DNA of 64,000 bases, from the NCBI RefSeq assembly GCF_946885955.1, contig NZ_CAMPHI010000023.1, forward strand, positions 1 through 64,000. The letters are read 5' to 3'. This document shows positions 41,018-49,795 of the stretch, one piece after another (the first letter of the stretch is position 1; every line of letters begins with the position of its first letter). Source of the DNA: an uncultured Pseudomonas sp. Its GTDB lineage: Bacteria; Pseudomonadota; Gammaproteobacteria; Pseudomonadales; Pseudomonadaceae. A model generated the notes under the pieces. That model did no database searches, had not been told where the DNA came from, and was given only the letters and a program-made list of their open reading frames with translations. A program made the position numbers and the translations under genes.

Positions 41018-41719
41018 CTAGATGCCCTTCGGCAACGCGTTGCCGTATGTGCTGCGGTAGCCCTCCAGAAACGCGGCCCATTGAGACGCGGTCATCGGCA
41101 AGCGGTTTTTCACCTGGCGCAAGTCATGACCCGACGCCCGCGAGGCCAGCAAACGCTGACGGGACTTTTCCAGATCGAGCAGCGCCACTTCGGGTTTTGC
41201 CCCATCGACTCGCACAAAGACATGCTTCAGGCGCAAGCAGCCATGCTGCCAACGACCACGATTCAAACGACCCAGCGCCCGCCCGAACTCTCGCAGGATC
41301 TCAAGCTGCAAGGCCTCGCCCCATACCAATTGAAGCTGCTCGGCATAGCAATCTTCCAGGCTCTTGAAACCTTCGAGCGCCTCGGTCACAAGCAGGGCCT
41401 GCCACTGCCCTTGTTCCTTGCGACAGGCTGCGAACACCAGGGCGGGAACGATAACGTTCAGCGCGTCACAAGCGAGCAAGGCTTCGCGCTCGCGCATGAC
41501 GGTCGGATAGCCGAAAGGATGACGCAGACTGCGAAAAATGTGACCGCTCTGTTGTTTGCGGTAGAGCATCTGCCCCTTGTCGGAACGAATACGTTTGACA
41601 CCACTCGTACCGCCACGCCGAACATTGGGCTCTTCCACCCATTCGCCTGGTATTTCCAGCCAGCGAGAAAATGCCTCGGTCTCTGGTAGCTGATTCAGTG
41701 TTGCAATGTTGGCGTTCAT
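41018..41719 (-). CDS. InaA/WaaP-family LPS kinase-like protein
   Basis: This 233-residue protein has the LPS-kinase (Kdo/WaaP, InaA) fold. Its catalytic loop reads HGCLRLKHVFV with H159-G160-C161, where WaaP has HRD; the catalytic aspartate is therefore a cysteine. The metal-binding motif LLDLEKSRQR is present. It may phosphorylate the core by a different chemistry or be a pseudokinase. It resembles the WapQ-type protein at 54160 in these motifs. It lies between hldE and msbA. Confidence 0.8.
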   Translation of the reverse strand: MNANIATLNQLPETEAFSRWLEIPGEWVEEPNVRRGGTSGVKRIRSDKGQMLYRKQQSGHIFRSLRHPFGYPTVMREREALLACDALNVIVPALVFAACRKEQGQWQALLVTEALEGFKSLEDCYAEQLQLVWGEALQLEILREFGRALGRLNRGRWQHGCLRLKHVFVRVDGAKPEVALLDLEKSRQRLLASRASGHDLRQVKNRLPMTASQWAAFLEGYRSTYGNALPKGI

Positions 41720-41909
41720 TTTTTATCCCTATTATTAAAATTCTGGCCTGACGGCCGGGGATTTCCAAACTTCAACGCGGCCCACTCAAGGGCACCGCGC
41801 TAATAAAGCGTGATTCCGGCCAAGCATCCAGGCAACCATAGGGCGGTCATGTCAACGCCCCGCACCGCCGGGATGCCCCCCCCCGGAAACCCCACTATGA
41901 AATGCAGCC

Positions 41910-43691
41910 TTACTCCTCCGGACTATCGCCCTCATCGCCCTTGAATTGCTTGGCATGCAAGCGTGCATAGTAACCGTTCAATAGCAAAAGATCGGCGTGG
42001 CGACCGCGTTCCACGATACGCCCCTGGTCCATTACCAGAATCAGATCGGCCTTTTCAATGGTACTCAGTCGATGTGCGATAACCAATGTAGTGCGCCCCT
42101 TCATCACCTCATCCAATGCGGCCTGGATATGGCGCTCCGACTCGGTATCCAAGGCCGAAGTCGCTTCGTCAAGAATCAGTAACGGCGCATCCTTTAACAG
42201 TGCCCGGGCAATGGCCAGACGCTGGCGCTGGCCACCAGACAACAGGACTCCGTTCTCTCCGACCAGGGTGTCGTAACCTTGCGGCATCTGCTCAATGAAC
42301 TCGGCCGCATAAGCCGCCTCGGCGGCACCGCGAATGTCTTCGATCGGCGCCCCAGCGAGATCCCCATAGGCAATGTTGTTGCCTACCGTGTCGTTGAACA
42401 GGGTTACATGCTGAGTGACCAGAGCGATATGTCGACGCAGATTACGCAAGGTGTAATGTTCTACATCCACACCGTCGAGCAATATCTGCCCCTGCTCGTG
42501 GTGATAGAAGCGGGGAATCAAACTGGCCAGCGTGGACTTCCCGCTTCCCGAACGCCCGACCAACGCCACCATTTGTCCCGGCTCGGCGATAAAGGAGATG
42601 CCGTTCAATACCGGCTTTTCGCTGCCGGCGTACTGGAAACTCAGGTTACTGACCTCCAGGCGGCCGGACACGCGCTCGCGCTCCTCGCTACCGTGATCGA
42701 CCTCAGGCGCCTCGTCGAGCTGCTCAAAGATATTGTCGGCGGCAGCCAGCCCCTTCTGAATTGTGGCGCTGACCTCGGAGAGTTGGCGGATCGGTTTCGG
42801 CAGCAATCCGGCGGCAGTGATATAGGCAACCAGCTCGCCTACCGAGGCATCTCCACGCAGGTACAACACCAAGTACATCAAGATTGCCATCGCGCTATAG
42901 ATCACCAACTGCAGCATGGGCGTGAAGACCGCCTGAATGCGGGTCATCTTCAATGACTTATCCATGTTGTTGGTACTGGCGGTGTGAAAGCGTCTTTGCT
43001 CGTAACCTTCGCCACCAAAACTGCGGACCACACGATAGCCCTGGATGGTCTCGGAGGCGACGTGGGTCACATCGCCCATCGCTACCTGGATTTTCTTGCT
43101 TTGCTTGCGAAATTTGCGACTGGCCGAACCAACCATCAAGGCGATGATCGGTAGAATGCTGAGCAGCACCAGAGTCAACTTCCAGTTCATGTACAGCAAG
43201 TAACCGAACAGAAACACCACCGTCAGGCCTTCACGGAACACGACCTTGATCGCATCGGTAGCCGCCCCAGTGACCATGGTCACGTTGTAGGTGATACGGG
43301 AAATCAAATGCCCGGAGTTATGGTTATCAAAATAGCGATTCGGTAGCGTCAGCAAATTATCGAACAGGGCACAGCGCAGATCGTGAATCACGCCACGTGC
43401 CACTTTCGCCAGGTAGTAATTGCCCAGGAAAGCGCCTACCCCTTGATAGATGGCAATGAGTACAATCAATAGCGGCACACCATAGATCATCGATATGCCC
43501 AGCATCGTCGCATTCTCGGGATTTTCCAGCCCTTCGAGAAATAGCTTGAGCATGTGCGCCAGCATCGGCTGACTGGATGCGAACAGCAGAAACCCGACGA
43601 TACTGACGGCAAATGGAACCCAGTAGGGCACCACGTATTTCAGCAGTCGCAGATACACTTTAAAACTGGATTGCCGTGCGGCATTGACCAT
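41910..43691 (-). CDS. msbA: Lipid A export ATP-binding/permease MsbA
   Basis: MsbA flips lipid A-core from the inner to the outer leaflet of the inner membrane. The 593-residue product has a six-helix membrane domain (about 25-320) and an ABC domain with Walker A (VGRSGSGKST), signature (LLSGGQRQRLAIARALL) and Walker B (PLLILDEATSALD). The start is the ATG at 43689-43691; the open frame extends upstream to 43943 across the divergent kinase gene. A run of nine C residues lies in the 190-base gap beyond its stop. Confidence 0.95.
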   Translation of the reverse strand: MVNAARQSSFKVYLRLLKYVVPYWVPFAVSIVGFLLFASSQPMLAHMLKLFLEGLENPENATMLGISMIYGVPLLIVLIAIYQGVGAFLGNYYLAKVARGVIHDLRCALFDNLLTLPNRYFDNHNSGHLISRITYNVTMVTGAATDAIKVVFREGLTVVFLFGYLLYMNWKLTLVLLSILPIIALMVGSASRKFRKQSKKIQVAMGDVTHVASETIQGYRVVRSFGGEGYEQRRFHTASTNNMDKSLKMTRIQAVFTPMLQLVIYSAMAILMYLVLYLRGDASVGELVAYITAAGLLPKPIRQLSEVSATIQKGLAAADNIFEQLDEAPEVDHGSEERERVSGRLEVSNLSFQYAGSEKPVLNGISFIAEPGQMVALVGRSGSGKSTLASLIPRFYHHEQGQILLDGVDVEHYTLRNLRRHIALVTQHVTLFNDTVGNNIAYGDLAGAPIEDIRGAAEAAYAAEFIEQMPQGYDTLVGENGVLLSGGQRQRLAIARALLKDAPLLILDEATSALDTESERHIQAALDEVMKGRTTLVIAHRLSTIEKADLILVMDQGRIVERGRHADLLLLNGYYARLHAKQFKGDEGDSPEE

Positions 43692-43726
43692 GCGGTGGGC
43701 CTCATACAACTGGCTAGAGAGACAAG

Positions 43727-44341
43727 ATGCGGATTGTAGCAGCGAACGAATTGCAAGATTGGCTAAGCCAAGGCGAGCTCCTGGAAAAAGACAGCCGTGG
43801 CGCCAAGGTGGTTCGTTTGCCAAACGGCCAGTTGCTGAAGATATTTCGCAGCCGACGTCTTCCCCTGATCGCCCGTTTGCGACCCGATGCCCAGCGCTTC
43901 GCAGAGCGCGCAGGGCGCCTGAAAGCACTCGGGATCGAAACACCGGAAATTAAAGAGTGCGGCTGGATCGACCGCGACGAAGCGGTCAGCTTTTGCCTCT
44001 ATGTACCGTTGCAAGGCACTCCGCTAGACACCCTGTTCAATAACTCGCGCACTGAGTTCGACGCCCTGATACCAGCGCTGGCTGGTTATATTCGTCACCT
44101 GCATCAACTTGGTATCTACTTCCGCTCGCTGCATCTTGGCAACATCCTGCTTACCGCAGACGGCGGCTTTGGCCTGATCGACTTCCTCGATATCCGCTTC
44201 AAGGGGCGCCCATTGGGACGCATGTTGATCAAGCGCAACTTTCAACATCTGCATGGTTATCTAGTACGTCGCAAAGTCAAAAACTTCCCCTGGGATGAGT
44301 TGACCCAAGCTTATGCACAAGCGAGTAAATCATCCAACTGA
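43727..44341 (+). CDS. Kinase-fold LPS protein lacking the catalytic aspartate
   Basis: This 204-residue protein has the LPS kinase fold: GAKVVRLPNGQLLKIFR, then the catalytic loop FRSLHLGNILL and the metal motif LIDFLDIRF. The position of the catalytic Asp is S134, and the preceding His is Phe. Related proteins are annotated as toluene-tolerance or Kdo-kinase-like proteins (PAO1 PA4998 position). The gene is divergent from msbA with only 35 bases between starts, and its last 31 bases overlap the opposing gene. Confidence 0.75.
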   Translation: MRIVAANELQDWLSQGELLEKDSRGAKVVRLPNGQLLKIFRSRRLPLIARLRPDAQRFAERAGRLKALGIETPEIKECGWIDRDEAVSFCLYVPLQGTPLDTLFNNSRTEFDALIPALAGYIRHLHQLGIYFRSLHLGNILLTADGGFGLIDFLDIRFKGRPLGRMLIKRNFQHLHGYLVRRKVKNFPWDELTQAYAQASKSSN

Positions 44342-45123
44342 TCCAATCCGAGTTTAGGTACGACACTAGCTGGCAGACGACTCCCGATCGACAGGTTATA
44401 CACTTGAAAATCCGGGTTCAGCACTCGACTCGCCATAAATTCGAAACAGGGCAGGATGTAATCCTCGTAATCGCCATCCAGACGACTTGGAACAGCCTCG
44501 GCTCCCTGTTCATAGAAGCGCCCCTTGCTGGAGTCCAAATCCATCCCGACCAGAAACACCTGACTGAATCCCAGGTGATAGGCCATCTGGATTCCCACAT
44601 AAGGAATGGTACGACCGCTGAAGTAGCCTTTCGCAAGGTTACGACTGAAGCCAATCCGGTTGGGCTTTTGCCGGAACAATGAAAAGTCACACTGCAACTC
44701 CGGATCGCCACGCACCGCCCAGGCGAATTGCCGATAACTGAGAGGTTTACCACCATTTAACGGACGGTTGACCCGCTCAAGGTGATAGACGCCCTGCCGA
44801 TCCAAGGCGCTCAACTCACCCTCAGGTATAGAGCCAATGACCCGGGCGCTCAACGCCAGATGCTGCGCCAGCCGAGTCGCCTGCAATAAAAGCGGCAGGC
44901 GATTGCGTACAAAGCTGCTGTCATCACAAAGATAAAAGTAGGGCGTGAGATTTGCCTCAACAAAACGATTAATGGAACCGTTCATCGCCATCATTGGATA
45001 GGTAGCATATCGCTGCAGCGGAAAGTCAGCGGCTGACGGCCCCGATGCAATAATGAATACCGCCCCCTGACAGGAATTACGCAAATCGGCCAACGATTGA
45101 ACACCTGTTATACCGCCTACCAT
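44311..45123 (-). CDS. DUF115/GT42-like LPS biosynthesis protein
   Basis: The 270-residue protein starts with FIIASGPSAADFPLQRYA, the glycine-rich nucleotide-sugar site seen in DUF115 and CstII-type (GT42) transferases. YFYLCDDSSFVRNRLP and FSQVFLVGMDLDSSKGRFYEQ follow. It is therefore a candidate transferase for an outer core sugar, but no family is certain. The 3' end overlaps the opposing gene by 31 bases. GC content here is lower than in flanking genes. Confidence 0.6.
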   Translation of the reverse strand: MVGGITGVQSLADLRNSCQGAVFIIASGPSAADFPLQRYATYPMMAMNGSINRFVEANLTPYFYLCDDSSFVRNRLPLLLQATRLAQHLALSARVIGSIPEGELSALDRQGVYHLERVNRPLNGGKPLSYRQFAWAVRGDPELQCDFSLFRQKPNRIGFSRNLAKGYFSGRTIPYVGIQMAYHLGFSQVFLVGMDLDSSKGRFYEQGAEAVPSRLDGDYEDYILPCFEFMASRVLNPDFQVYNLSIGSRLPASVVPKLGLDQLDDLLACA

Positions 45124-45178
45124 CCATAACTCCGTTTTTTATCTCGCGGCTTCGCCATCGCTACAGCCACTCCTGTCA

Positions 45179-46351
45179 TCAAGGACGAGCTGCCGGATCA
45201 TGACTCGCCGACCGCCTCGCCCCGAGGACCATGGCAAACGAAACAGGTAGCCAGGTAATCAACCAGTCCGCATTGGGTTTGAGCCATAGGCCGATGCCAT
45301 CGGTCATAAGCGATACGCTGGAAAACACCCATAACGCCAGCAATGCTCGGCCCAGGGGCTCGCTTCTGTTTTGCCAACCACGCACCGCGGTAGCCGCCCA
45401 AAGCGAACAAAACAACAAAAGTCCCGGCACGCCCAAGCGTACGCCGGTATCTAGAAAGAAATTATGCGGGTGCTGGAAGATCTTACCAATGGCAGGCACG
45501 AGGATCTCATATTGCTTGAAGCCGACACCCCACAACCAGTTATCCAGCATCAGCCGAACACCGCCGCTCCATAGGGTCGGGCGATAAGATAGTCCTCGCT
45601 GCAACAGAATGTCGGGATTGACCAGAGCCACACAGGCAACGGACAACGCGACCAAGAAAATCACAAGAAAACCTTTGCGCGTTGGCAGTGCGCAGATCAT
45701 CGCAATCAAGGTTGCGCATAAAGCAATCCAGACACCGCGCGTTTGACTGAGCCCGAGAAATAGCGCATACCCCAGAGCAGCTACAATCAAAGCGGCCGTC
45801 AGCCCTGGCTTATGCCGCCCGTCCCCGAACAGGACCGCGCCAATGACCGCCAATGCTCCAACCCCATGGGCAGCCATGATTACCTTGTCCCAGAGACCGA
45901 TGGCGATCAGTCGCCCGGAGTGATGCTCAGCGATCAGGTAGTAATAAATAACCGAAAGGGTGGCACATGCCCCACCGACCAGCACTGCGATCAACAACAG
46001 GGATTCGAGCCGCATGCGATTACTGGAGGCAGCCAACACCATGCCAAACAATGTCAGTGCGACATAGACCGGTAGCTTTGCCTTGCTGACAGAGCCGCCT
46101 CCCTCAAGCCAAAGCACAAGCAATGTCCAAAGGGATAAAGCGCCGAATAGCAATACCTCTGGCTGGACCAGTAAGCTGCGAAAGGGCCGATGAAACAGCG
46201 CCAACAATGTCGGCAGCCAAAGAAACAGGATGATTAATTGATGATAAAGCTTATTGCTCGGTAGAACCCACGCGCCACACAGAAACACGAGAACGCCAAT
46301 ACCCCCCCAATTTGCCAATGCGCCTTGACGCACCAGAAGTAGATTGCTCAA
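45179..46351 (-). CDS. O-antigen ligase (WaaL-like, Wzy_C family)
   Basis: WaaL-type ligases join O-antigen to the lipid A-core on the periplasmic side. This 390-residue protein has 10-12 membrane segments and the family periplasmic-loop mark FQHPHNFFLDTGVRLG. Another conserved stretch is GLSQTRGVWIAL, in which the Arg is essential in known ligases. A TTG start at 46349-46351 with GGGGA five bases upstream is used, directly after the stop of the preceding gene. A Wzy polymerase cannot be excluded, since the family is shared. Confidence 0.78.
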   Translation of the reverse strand: MSNLLLVRQGALANWGGIGVLVFLCGAWVLPSNKLYHQLIILFLWLPTLLALFHRPFRSLLVQPEVLLFGALSLWTLLVLWLEGGGSVSKAKLPVYVALTLFGMVLAASSNRMRLESLLLIAVLVGGACATLSVIYYYLIAEHHSGRLIAIGLWDKVIMAAHGVGALAVIGAVLFGDGRHKPGLTAALIVAALGYALFLGLSQTRGVWIALCATLIAMICALPTRKGFLVIFLVALSVACVALVNPDILLQRGLSYRPTLWSGGVRLMLDNWLWGVGFKQYEILVPAIGKIFQHPHNFFLDTGVRLGVPGLLLFCSLWAATAVRGWQNRSEPLGRALLALWVFSSVSLMTDGIGLWLKPNADWLITWLPVSFAMVLGARRSASHDPAARP

Positions 46352-47461
46352 TTAATTCCCCAAACGCGCCATTCGCGCCGCAATGCGCTGCAATTGTGCT
46401 TTGTCAGCATGTTGCCATCCGCCTTTCACGCAGTACTCGTTGGCCATATAGCTTAAAAAATTATGTCGAACACCCGAATCCAACGGCCATTGCGGATACG
46501 CACGAACAATGTCGAAGAGCTCAACTGCGCTATCGGCATGCATAACCACCCCAGGGATGTTGAAAAACGCCTGCCCCAGGGTCAATACCGGCTTGCCCAG
46601 CAAAAGGCTCTCCAAGCCCACGGTAGAATTCAGGGTTATGACGAACTGGCTCGACTCGATCAGTTCCTGGGTGCTATTGCCATTGGCGAACAGCACACGC
46701 TCGCCTGCTCGCCGGTGCAAATCCGGATAGGTCTCGCGACTCGCGGGGTGCTCTTTGAATACGACAGTGATGCCCAGTTCATGCGCCAGGCGCTCCCCCA
46801 CCCCGAATAACTCACGCATGTCGCTGATCCAGGGCGAAAACAAACGCACCTGAGTATCCCGATCATCCTGAAAAGGGATGAATACGTAGCGCTCGGGCAG
46901 TGCGATCGGCGTCAGGCCGGTATTGCGCGGTTTGCGTGGAATCAGCGTCACAGGGCAACCGGGATCATTGGTGCTTGTCTGATAGTCGCGGTAGAAGGCG
47001 GCTTCGCGAGGCACCGAGTTGCGATAGTTGACACCTTTGGTATCCAGAGTCGTGGTATCTGGCAGCAAGCCGTTCTCGAAAAAGAAGGTCTGGCAACTCT
47101 CAGGGATCAGGGATAACAGCAGTTGGCAATAGCGGTGCGAACCATTCCACATGGCTACATTGCACGGCTCTTCGCGAATCAACCAAGTCTGGAGCCGCAA
47201 TGCCACCCAGGCCAACTCCAGACGAAGCAGAAGCTGGTAAAAAACACCGTCGTACTTGTGTTTGACTCTTCGTTCACGGCACTTTTCTTCAATTAACTGT
47301 CGCCAATCGATGCTTTTGATAACGCGAGGTAATTGCCAAGGCCTCGGCCACGGCAGCTTTCCGGGAGTCAGAACCTCGCCTTCGAGTTCGGTTTCGTCGA
47401 GCAAACGCTGAAAATATAAATATTGGTGTTTGGCCAAGGAAAAGAATAAAACCCTGTTCAT
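46352..47461 (-). CDS. Capsule-synthesis (KpsC/KpsS) type glycosyltransferase
   Basis: The 369-residue protein fits the Capsule_synth fold: CQTFFFENGLLPDTTTLD (the FFENG-type motif), YVFIPFQDDRDTQV, TVVFKEHPASRETYP, then ITLNSTVGLESLLLGKPVLTLG. In other bacteria, proteins of this group transfer Kdo or related acidic sugars. The acceptor here is probably the outer core. The ATG at 47459-47461 overlaps the preceding stop (ATGA). It is positionally near PAO1 PA5001, though identity is not shown. Confidence 0.75.
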   Translation of the reverse strand: MNRVLFFSLAKHQYLYFQRLLDETELEGEVLTPGKLPWPRPWQLPRVIKSIDWRQLIEEKCRERRVKHKYDGVFYQLLLRLELAWVALRLQTWLIREEPCNVAMWNGSHRYCQLLLSLIPESCQTFFFENGLLPDTTTLDTKGVNYRNSVPREAAFYRDYQTSTNDPGCPVTLIPRKPRNTGLTPIALPERYVFIPFQDDRDTQVRLFSPWISDMRELFGVGERLAHELGITVVFKEHPASRETYPDLHRRAGERVLFANGNSTQELIESSQFVITLNSTVGLESLLLGKPVLTLGQAFFNIPGVVMHADSAVELFDIVRAYPQWPLDSGVRHNFLSYMANEYCVKGGWQHADKAQLQRIAARMARLGN

Positions 47462-48516
47462 CTCTTGCCCCCGACAACACATGCCGCGATATCGGCGAAC
47501 ATCCTTTCTGCTTGCGAGCGACTGTTGCCCACGAACTCGCGTACCGCGCGCAATTCATCCTCGCTGAATGCAATGTGTCGACGATCCGCCAGAGCGGCGG
47601 CATAGTTTGAATACACCCGACCATGCAACTGACAGGCGTCAAGCAAGGCCTCAATCTTATGGGTATTGGACCCGATAGCAAAAAACGGAGTCTCCGTCAG
47701 AATGCACAACGTCACACAATGGAACCGGCCGGTAACAACACCCTCACTTGCAGCCAGGCGTGCCAAAAAGCCTGGCGCGTAGGCCTCACCATACTTCCAG
47801 CGCAATAGTTTTATTTGCTGACGAGTAATGGTCTCGCCAAACGTCACAAAACGCGCAGCTGTGCGTCCACGCCACGCCTTGAAACGACTCCGCAAACTTT
47901 TCCAGACATAGCTCGGGAAGCCCTTACCAACCTGCAGCTGCGGCATCGCCCAGATACTCAGGTAAGTTGGTGTGGGAGGGGCAATTTGATGCAACGCGGC
48001 CCAAGCCTCCTGGGTTTTTTCTTCGTAGAAGCTGCCATTTACCAAGATACCTTTGCGAGCCTGCGCAGCTCGCGGCGGCGTCACGCTCAAGGTGAGATCG
48101 GGCACCACTTGGCTAGCGATCCCTGCGGCTTCAAGCTCCCGCTGGCTCATGCAGTCTCGCAGGTAGATTTTGGTAAATGCCCGGGCCGGCTCCACCAACG
48201 CCTGGTTGTTCTGCCAGACGCTGTTGATCAAGAAACAGCTGACCCCCAAATTTCGACAAAATGGCGCCAGCTCCACCAACATTTGCGCTGCACGCGCATC
48301 GTCATGAAGCGTGCCTTCACCATTGACGATGCACAGGTCGACGTTACCGATATCTGCCTGCAAACGCGCATCGTGTCGCCAATCATGGCGCATGGGGCAC
48401 GCCTTGATGATCTGGATACCGGCCGCAGCAGCAAGCGCGTAAATTTGTTTAACGACAATCTGGCAGCCGTGATGCCGGTTGTGCGAGGTGTCGTTAAAAA
48501 GAATGGCTTTCAGCAT
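47458..48516 (-). CDS. Polysaccharide pyruvyl transferase family protein
   Basis: This 352-residue protein matches the polysaccharide pyruvyl transferase family (PF04230): FNDTSHNRHHGCQIVVKQI at the start, NGEGTLHDD, and VVTGRFHCVTLCILTETPFFAI with HKIEALLD following. Such enzymes add pyruvate ketals from phosphoenolpyruvate to sugars. Other members act as nucleotide-sugar transferases, so the reaction is not certain. It is co-translated with the capsule-type transferase downstream. Confidence 0.8.
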   Translation of the reverse strand: MLKAILFNDTSHNRHHGCQIVVKQIYALAAAAGIQIIKACPMRHDWRHDARLQADIGNVDLCIVNGEGTLHDDARAAQMLVELAPFCRNLGVSCFLINSVWQNNQALVEPARAFTKIYLRDCMSQRELEAAGIASQVVPDLTLSVTPPRAAQARKGILVNGSFYEEKTQEAWAALHQIAPPTPTYLSIWAMPQLQVGKGFPSYVWKSLRSRFKAWRGRTAARFVTFGETITRQQIKLLRWKYGEAYAPGFLARLAASEGVVTGRFHCVTLCILTETPFFAIGSNTHKIEALLDACQLHGRVYSNYAAALADRRHIAFSEDELRAVREFVGNSRSQAERMFADIAACVVGGKR

Positions 48517-48522
48517 TGTCTG

Positions 48523-49794
48523 TTACTGCTCGATGGTGGACGTGAGTGTTACGCCTGGTGGATCGTTGTTTTCCAGCAATGCCGACAGTGCCTGAATGCT
48601 CCAGACCAGGCCCCGGCAGCCGTGCGCAAGGTGATACTCGGCGAACAAAATCCCCTGCCGAATGGCCTGCTCTCGATTCTGCTCCACCCGAATGACGGCT
48701 TGCTGCAGCGCTTCCCGGCTGGAGATGCAGGCACCGAGAAAGCGCTCCTGGGCAAAAATATCCCGATCGTCACTAGCGTTCACATAGAGAACCGGGCGGC
48801 GTGACAGCGCCGCCTCGATCACCGCATTGGACATGATATTCACCACCAATGATGCTTGCTCCAGCGCCTCGGCCAGACCACTGGAGGCCGGCAACACCCT
48901 TACGTTGGCCAACGTGGCGGCGGCTTCGTTCCAGAAAGGGACGCGGCTGCGTGGGTGCGCCTTGATCAGCACCTGATACTCGGGGTTTTGCTTGGCCCAA
49001 TCGCGCAAGATCGCGTAGGTGCGCTGATAGCCGGCCTCCTTTTCCTTATCCGGCCCGACGCCCAGCACCAACAGTGTGCGTATTGCCGGATCAGCTGGGT
49101 CTAGATCGAATGCTCTATCGATCATATGCGAGCCGGCCAACACCGCCTGCGAGGTGCCAAAGCGCAGCGCGCGCATCTGCAGAGCCTCAAGAGAACTCTG
49201 GCCAAACAGGAAGTAGTAGTCGTAGTCATTCATCCCCAGCCGGCGCGAACTCTCAGCCGTCGTCGCATGCGCCAACTGAACCAGCAACTTTCGCCGAGCA
49301 TTCAACGACATCCGAAGAAACGGCGCATAGAGGCTACCGTTTCGATCATTCAACAGAATCTTGGGCTCATAGTGCGCAACCAGCCATTCGGCATGCGCCG
49401 CATAGCCGAAGTAGCGTAACGGCACCCGTTGAGGCGGGCGCTTGAGCCAGCGCTGACGCAGGATATCCGCGTGTTCCGGCAAGGCGGTTTCCAGCAGAGA
49501 GTGATCGCGACGCAGCCCCTCGATCAGCAGCTTCTTGCGCTGCATCGCAATGATCTTGGGCGCCGACTGCAGCAACAGAAAATCGCAGGGCTCGACGCTG
49601 CACGAGCGGGCGAGCCGTGCGTGCGCACCGAGACCGAATAACCAATCGCGCAGCGCCTCACGGGCAAAGCGCAAGCCGCTGCCGAGCAGACCATGCCGCT
49701 CACGGAGCAACAACCAACGATAACGGTCCAGCGCCCGCGCCTTGGCGGCCCAGGCCCCTGCCACGGGGATCTCCGGCTGGTTAGCGGTCGCCAC
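48523..49794 (-). CDS. GT-B-like glycosyltransferase, unassigned family
   Basis: I do not recognise the exact family. The second half has a Rossmann-type pattern typical of GT-B or CDP-glycerol glycerophosphotransferases: TLLVLGVGPDKEKEAGYQRT, QVLIKAHPRSRVPFW, then VVNIMSNAVIEAALSRRPVLYV. It reads as a transferase acting on the outer core. The GTG at 49792-49794 is preferred as start, because it lies just after the stop of the preceding gene. An in-frame TTG at 49819-49821 would overlap that gene by 26 bases. Both have weak ribosome sites. Confidence 0.65.
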   Translation of the reverse strand: MATANQPEIPVAGAWAAKARALDRYRWLLLRERHGLLGSGLRFAREALRDWLFGLGAHARLARSCSVEPCDFLLLQSAPKIIAMQRKKLLIEGLRRDHSLLETALPEHADILRQRWLKRPPQRVPLRYFGYAAHAEWLVAHYEPKILLNDRNGSLYAPFLRMSLNARRKLLVQLAHATTAESSRRLGMNDYDYYFLFGQSSLEALQMRALRFGTSQAVLAGSHMIDRAFDLDPADPAIRTLLVLGVGPDKEKEAGYQRTYAILRDWAKQNPEYQVLIKAHPRSRVPFWNEAAATLANVRVLPASSGLAEALEQASLVVNIMSNAVIEAALSRRPVLYVNASDDRDIFAQERFLGACISSREALQQAVIRVEQNREQAIRQGILFAEYHLAHGCRGLVWSIQALSALLENNDPPGVTLTSTIEQ

Positions 49795-49795
49795 G

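Noticed and set aside
39556..41367. 603-codon plus-strand frame opposite hldE
   Set aside because: Antisense shadow that crosses from hldE into the next gene.
41872..41884. Nine-C run near the msbA stop (and a like one at 2087) as phase-variation tracts
   Set aside because: Both are intergenic and downstream of genes, so a length change would not switch a reading frame.
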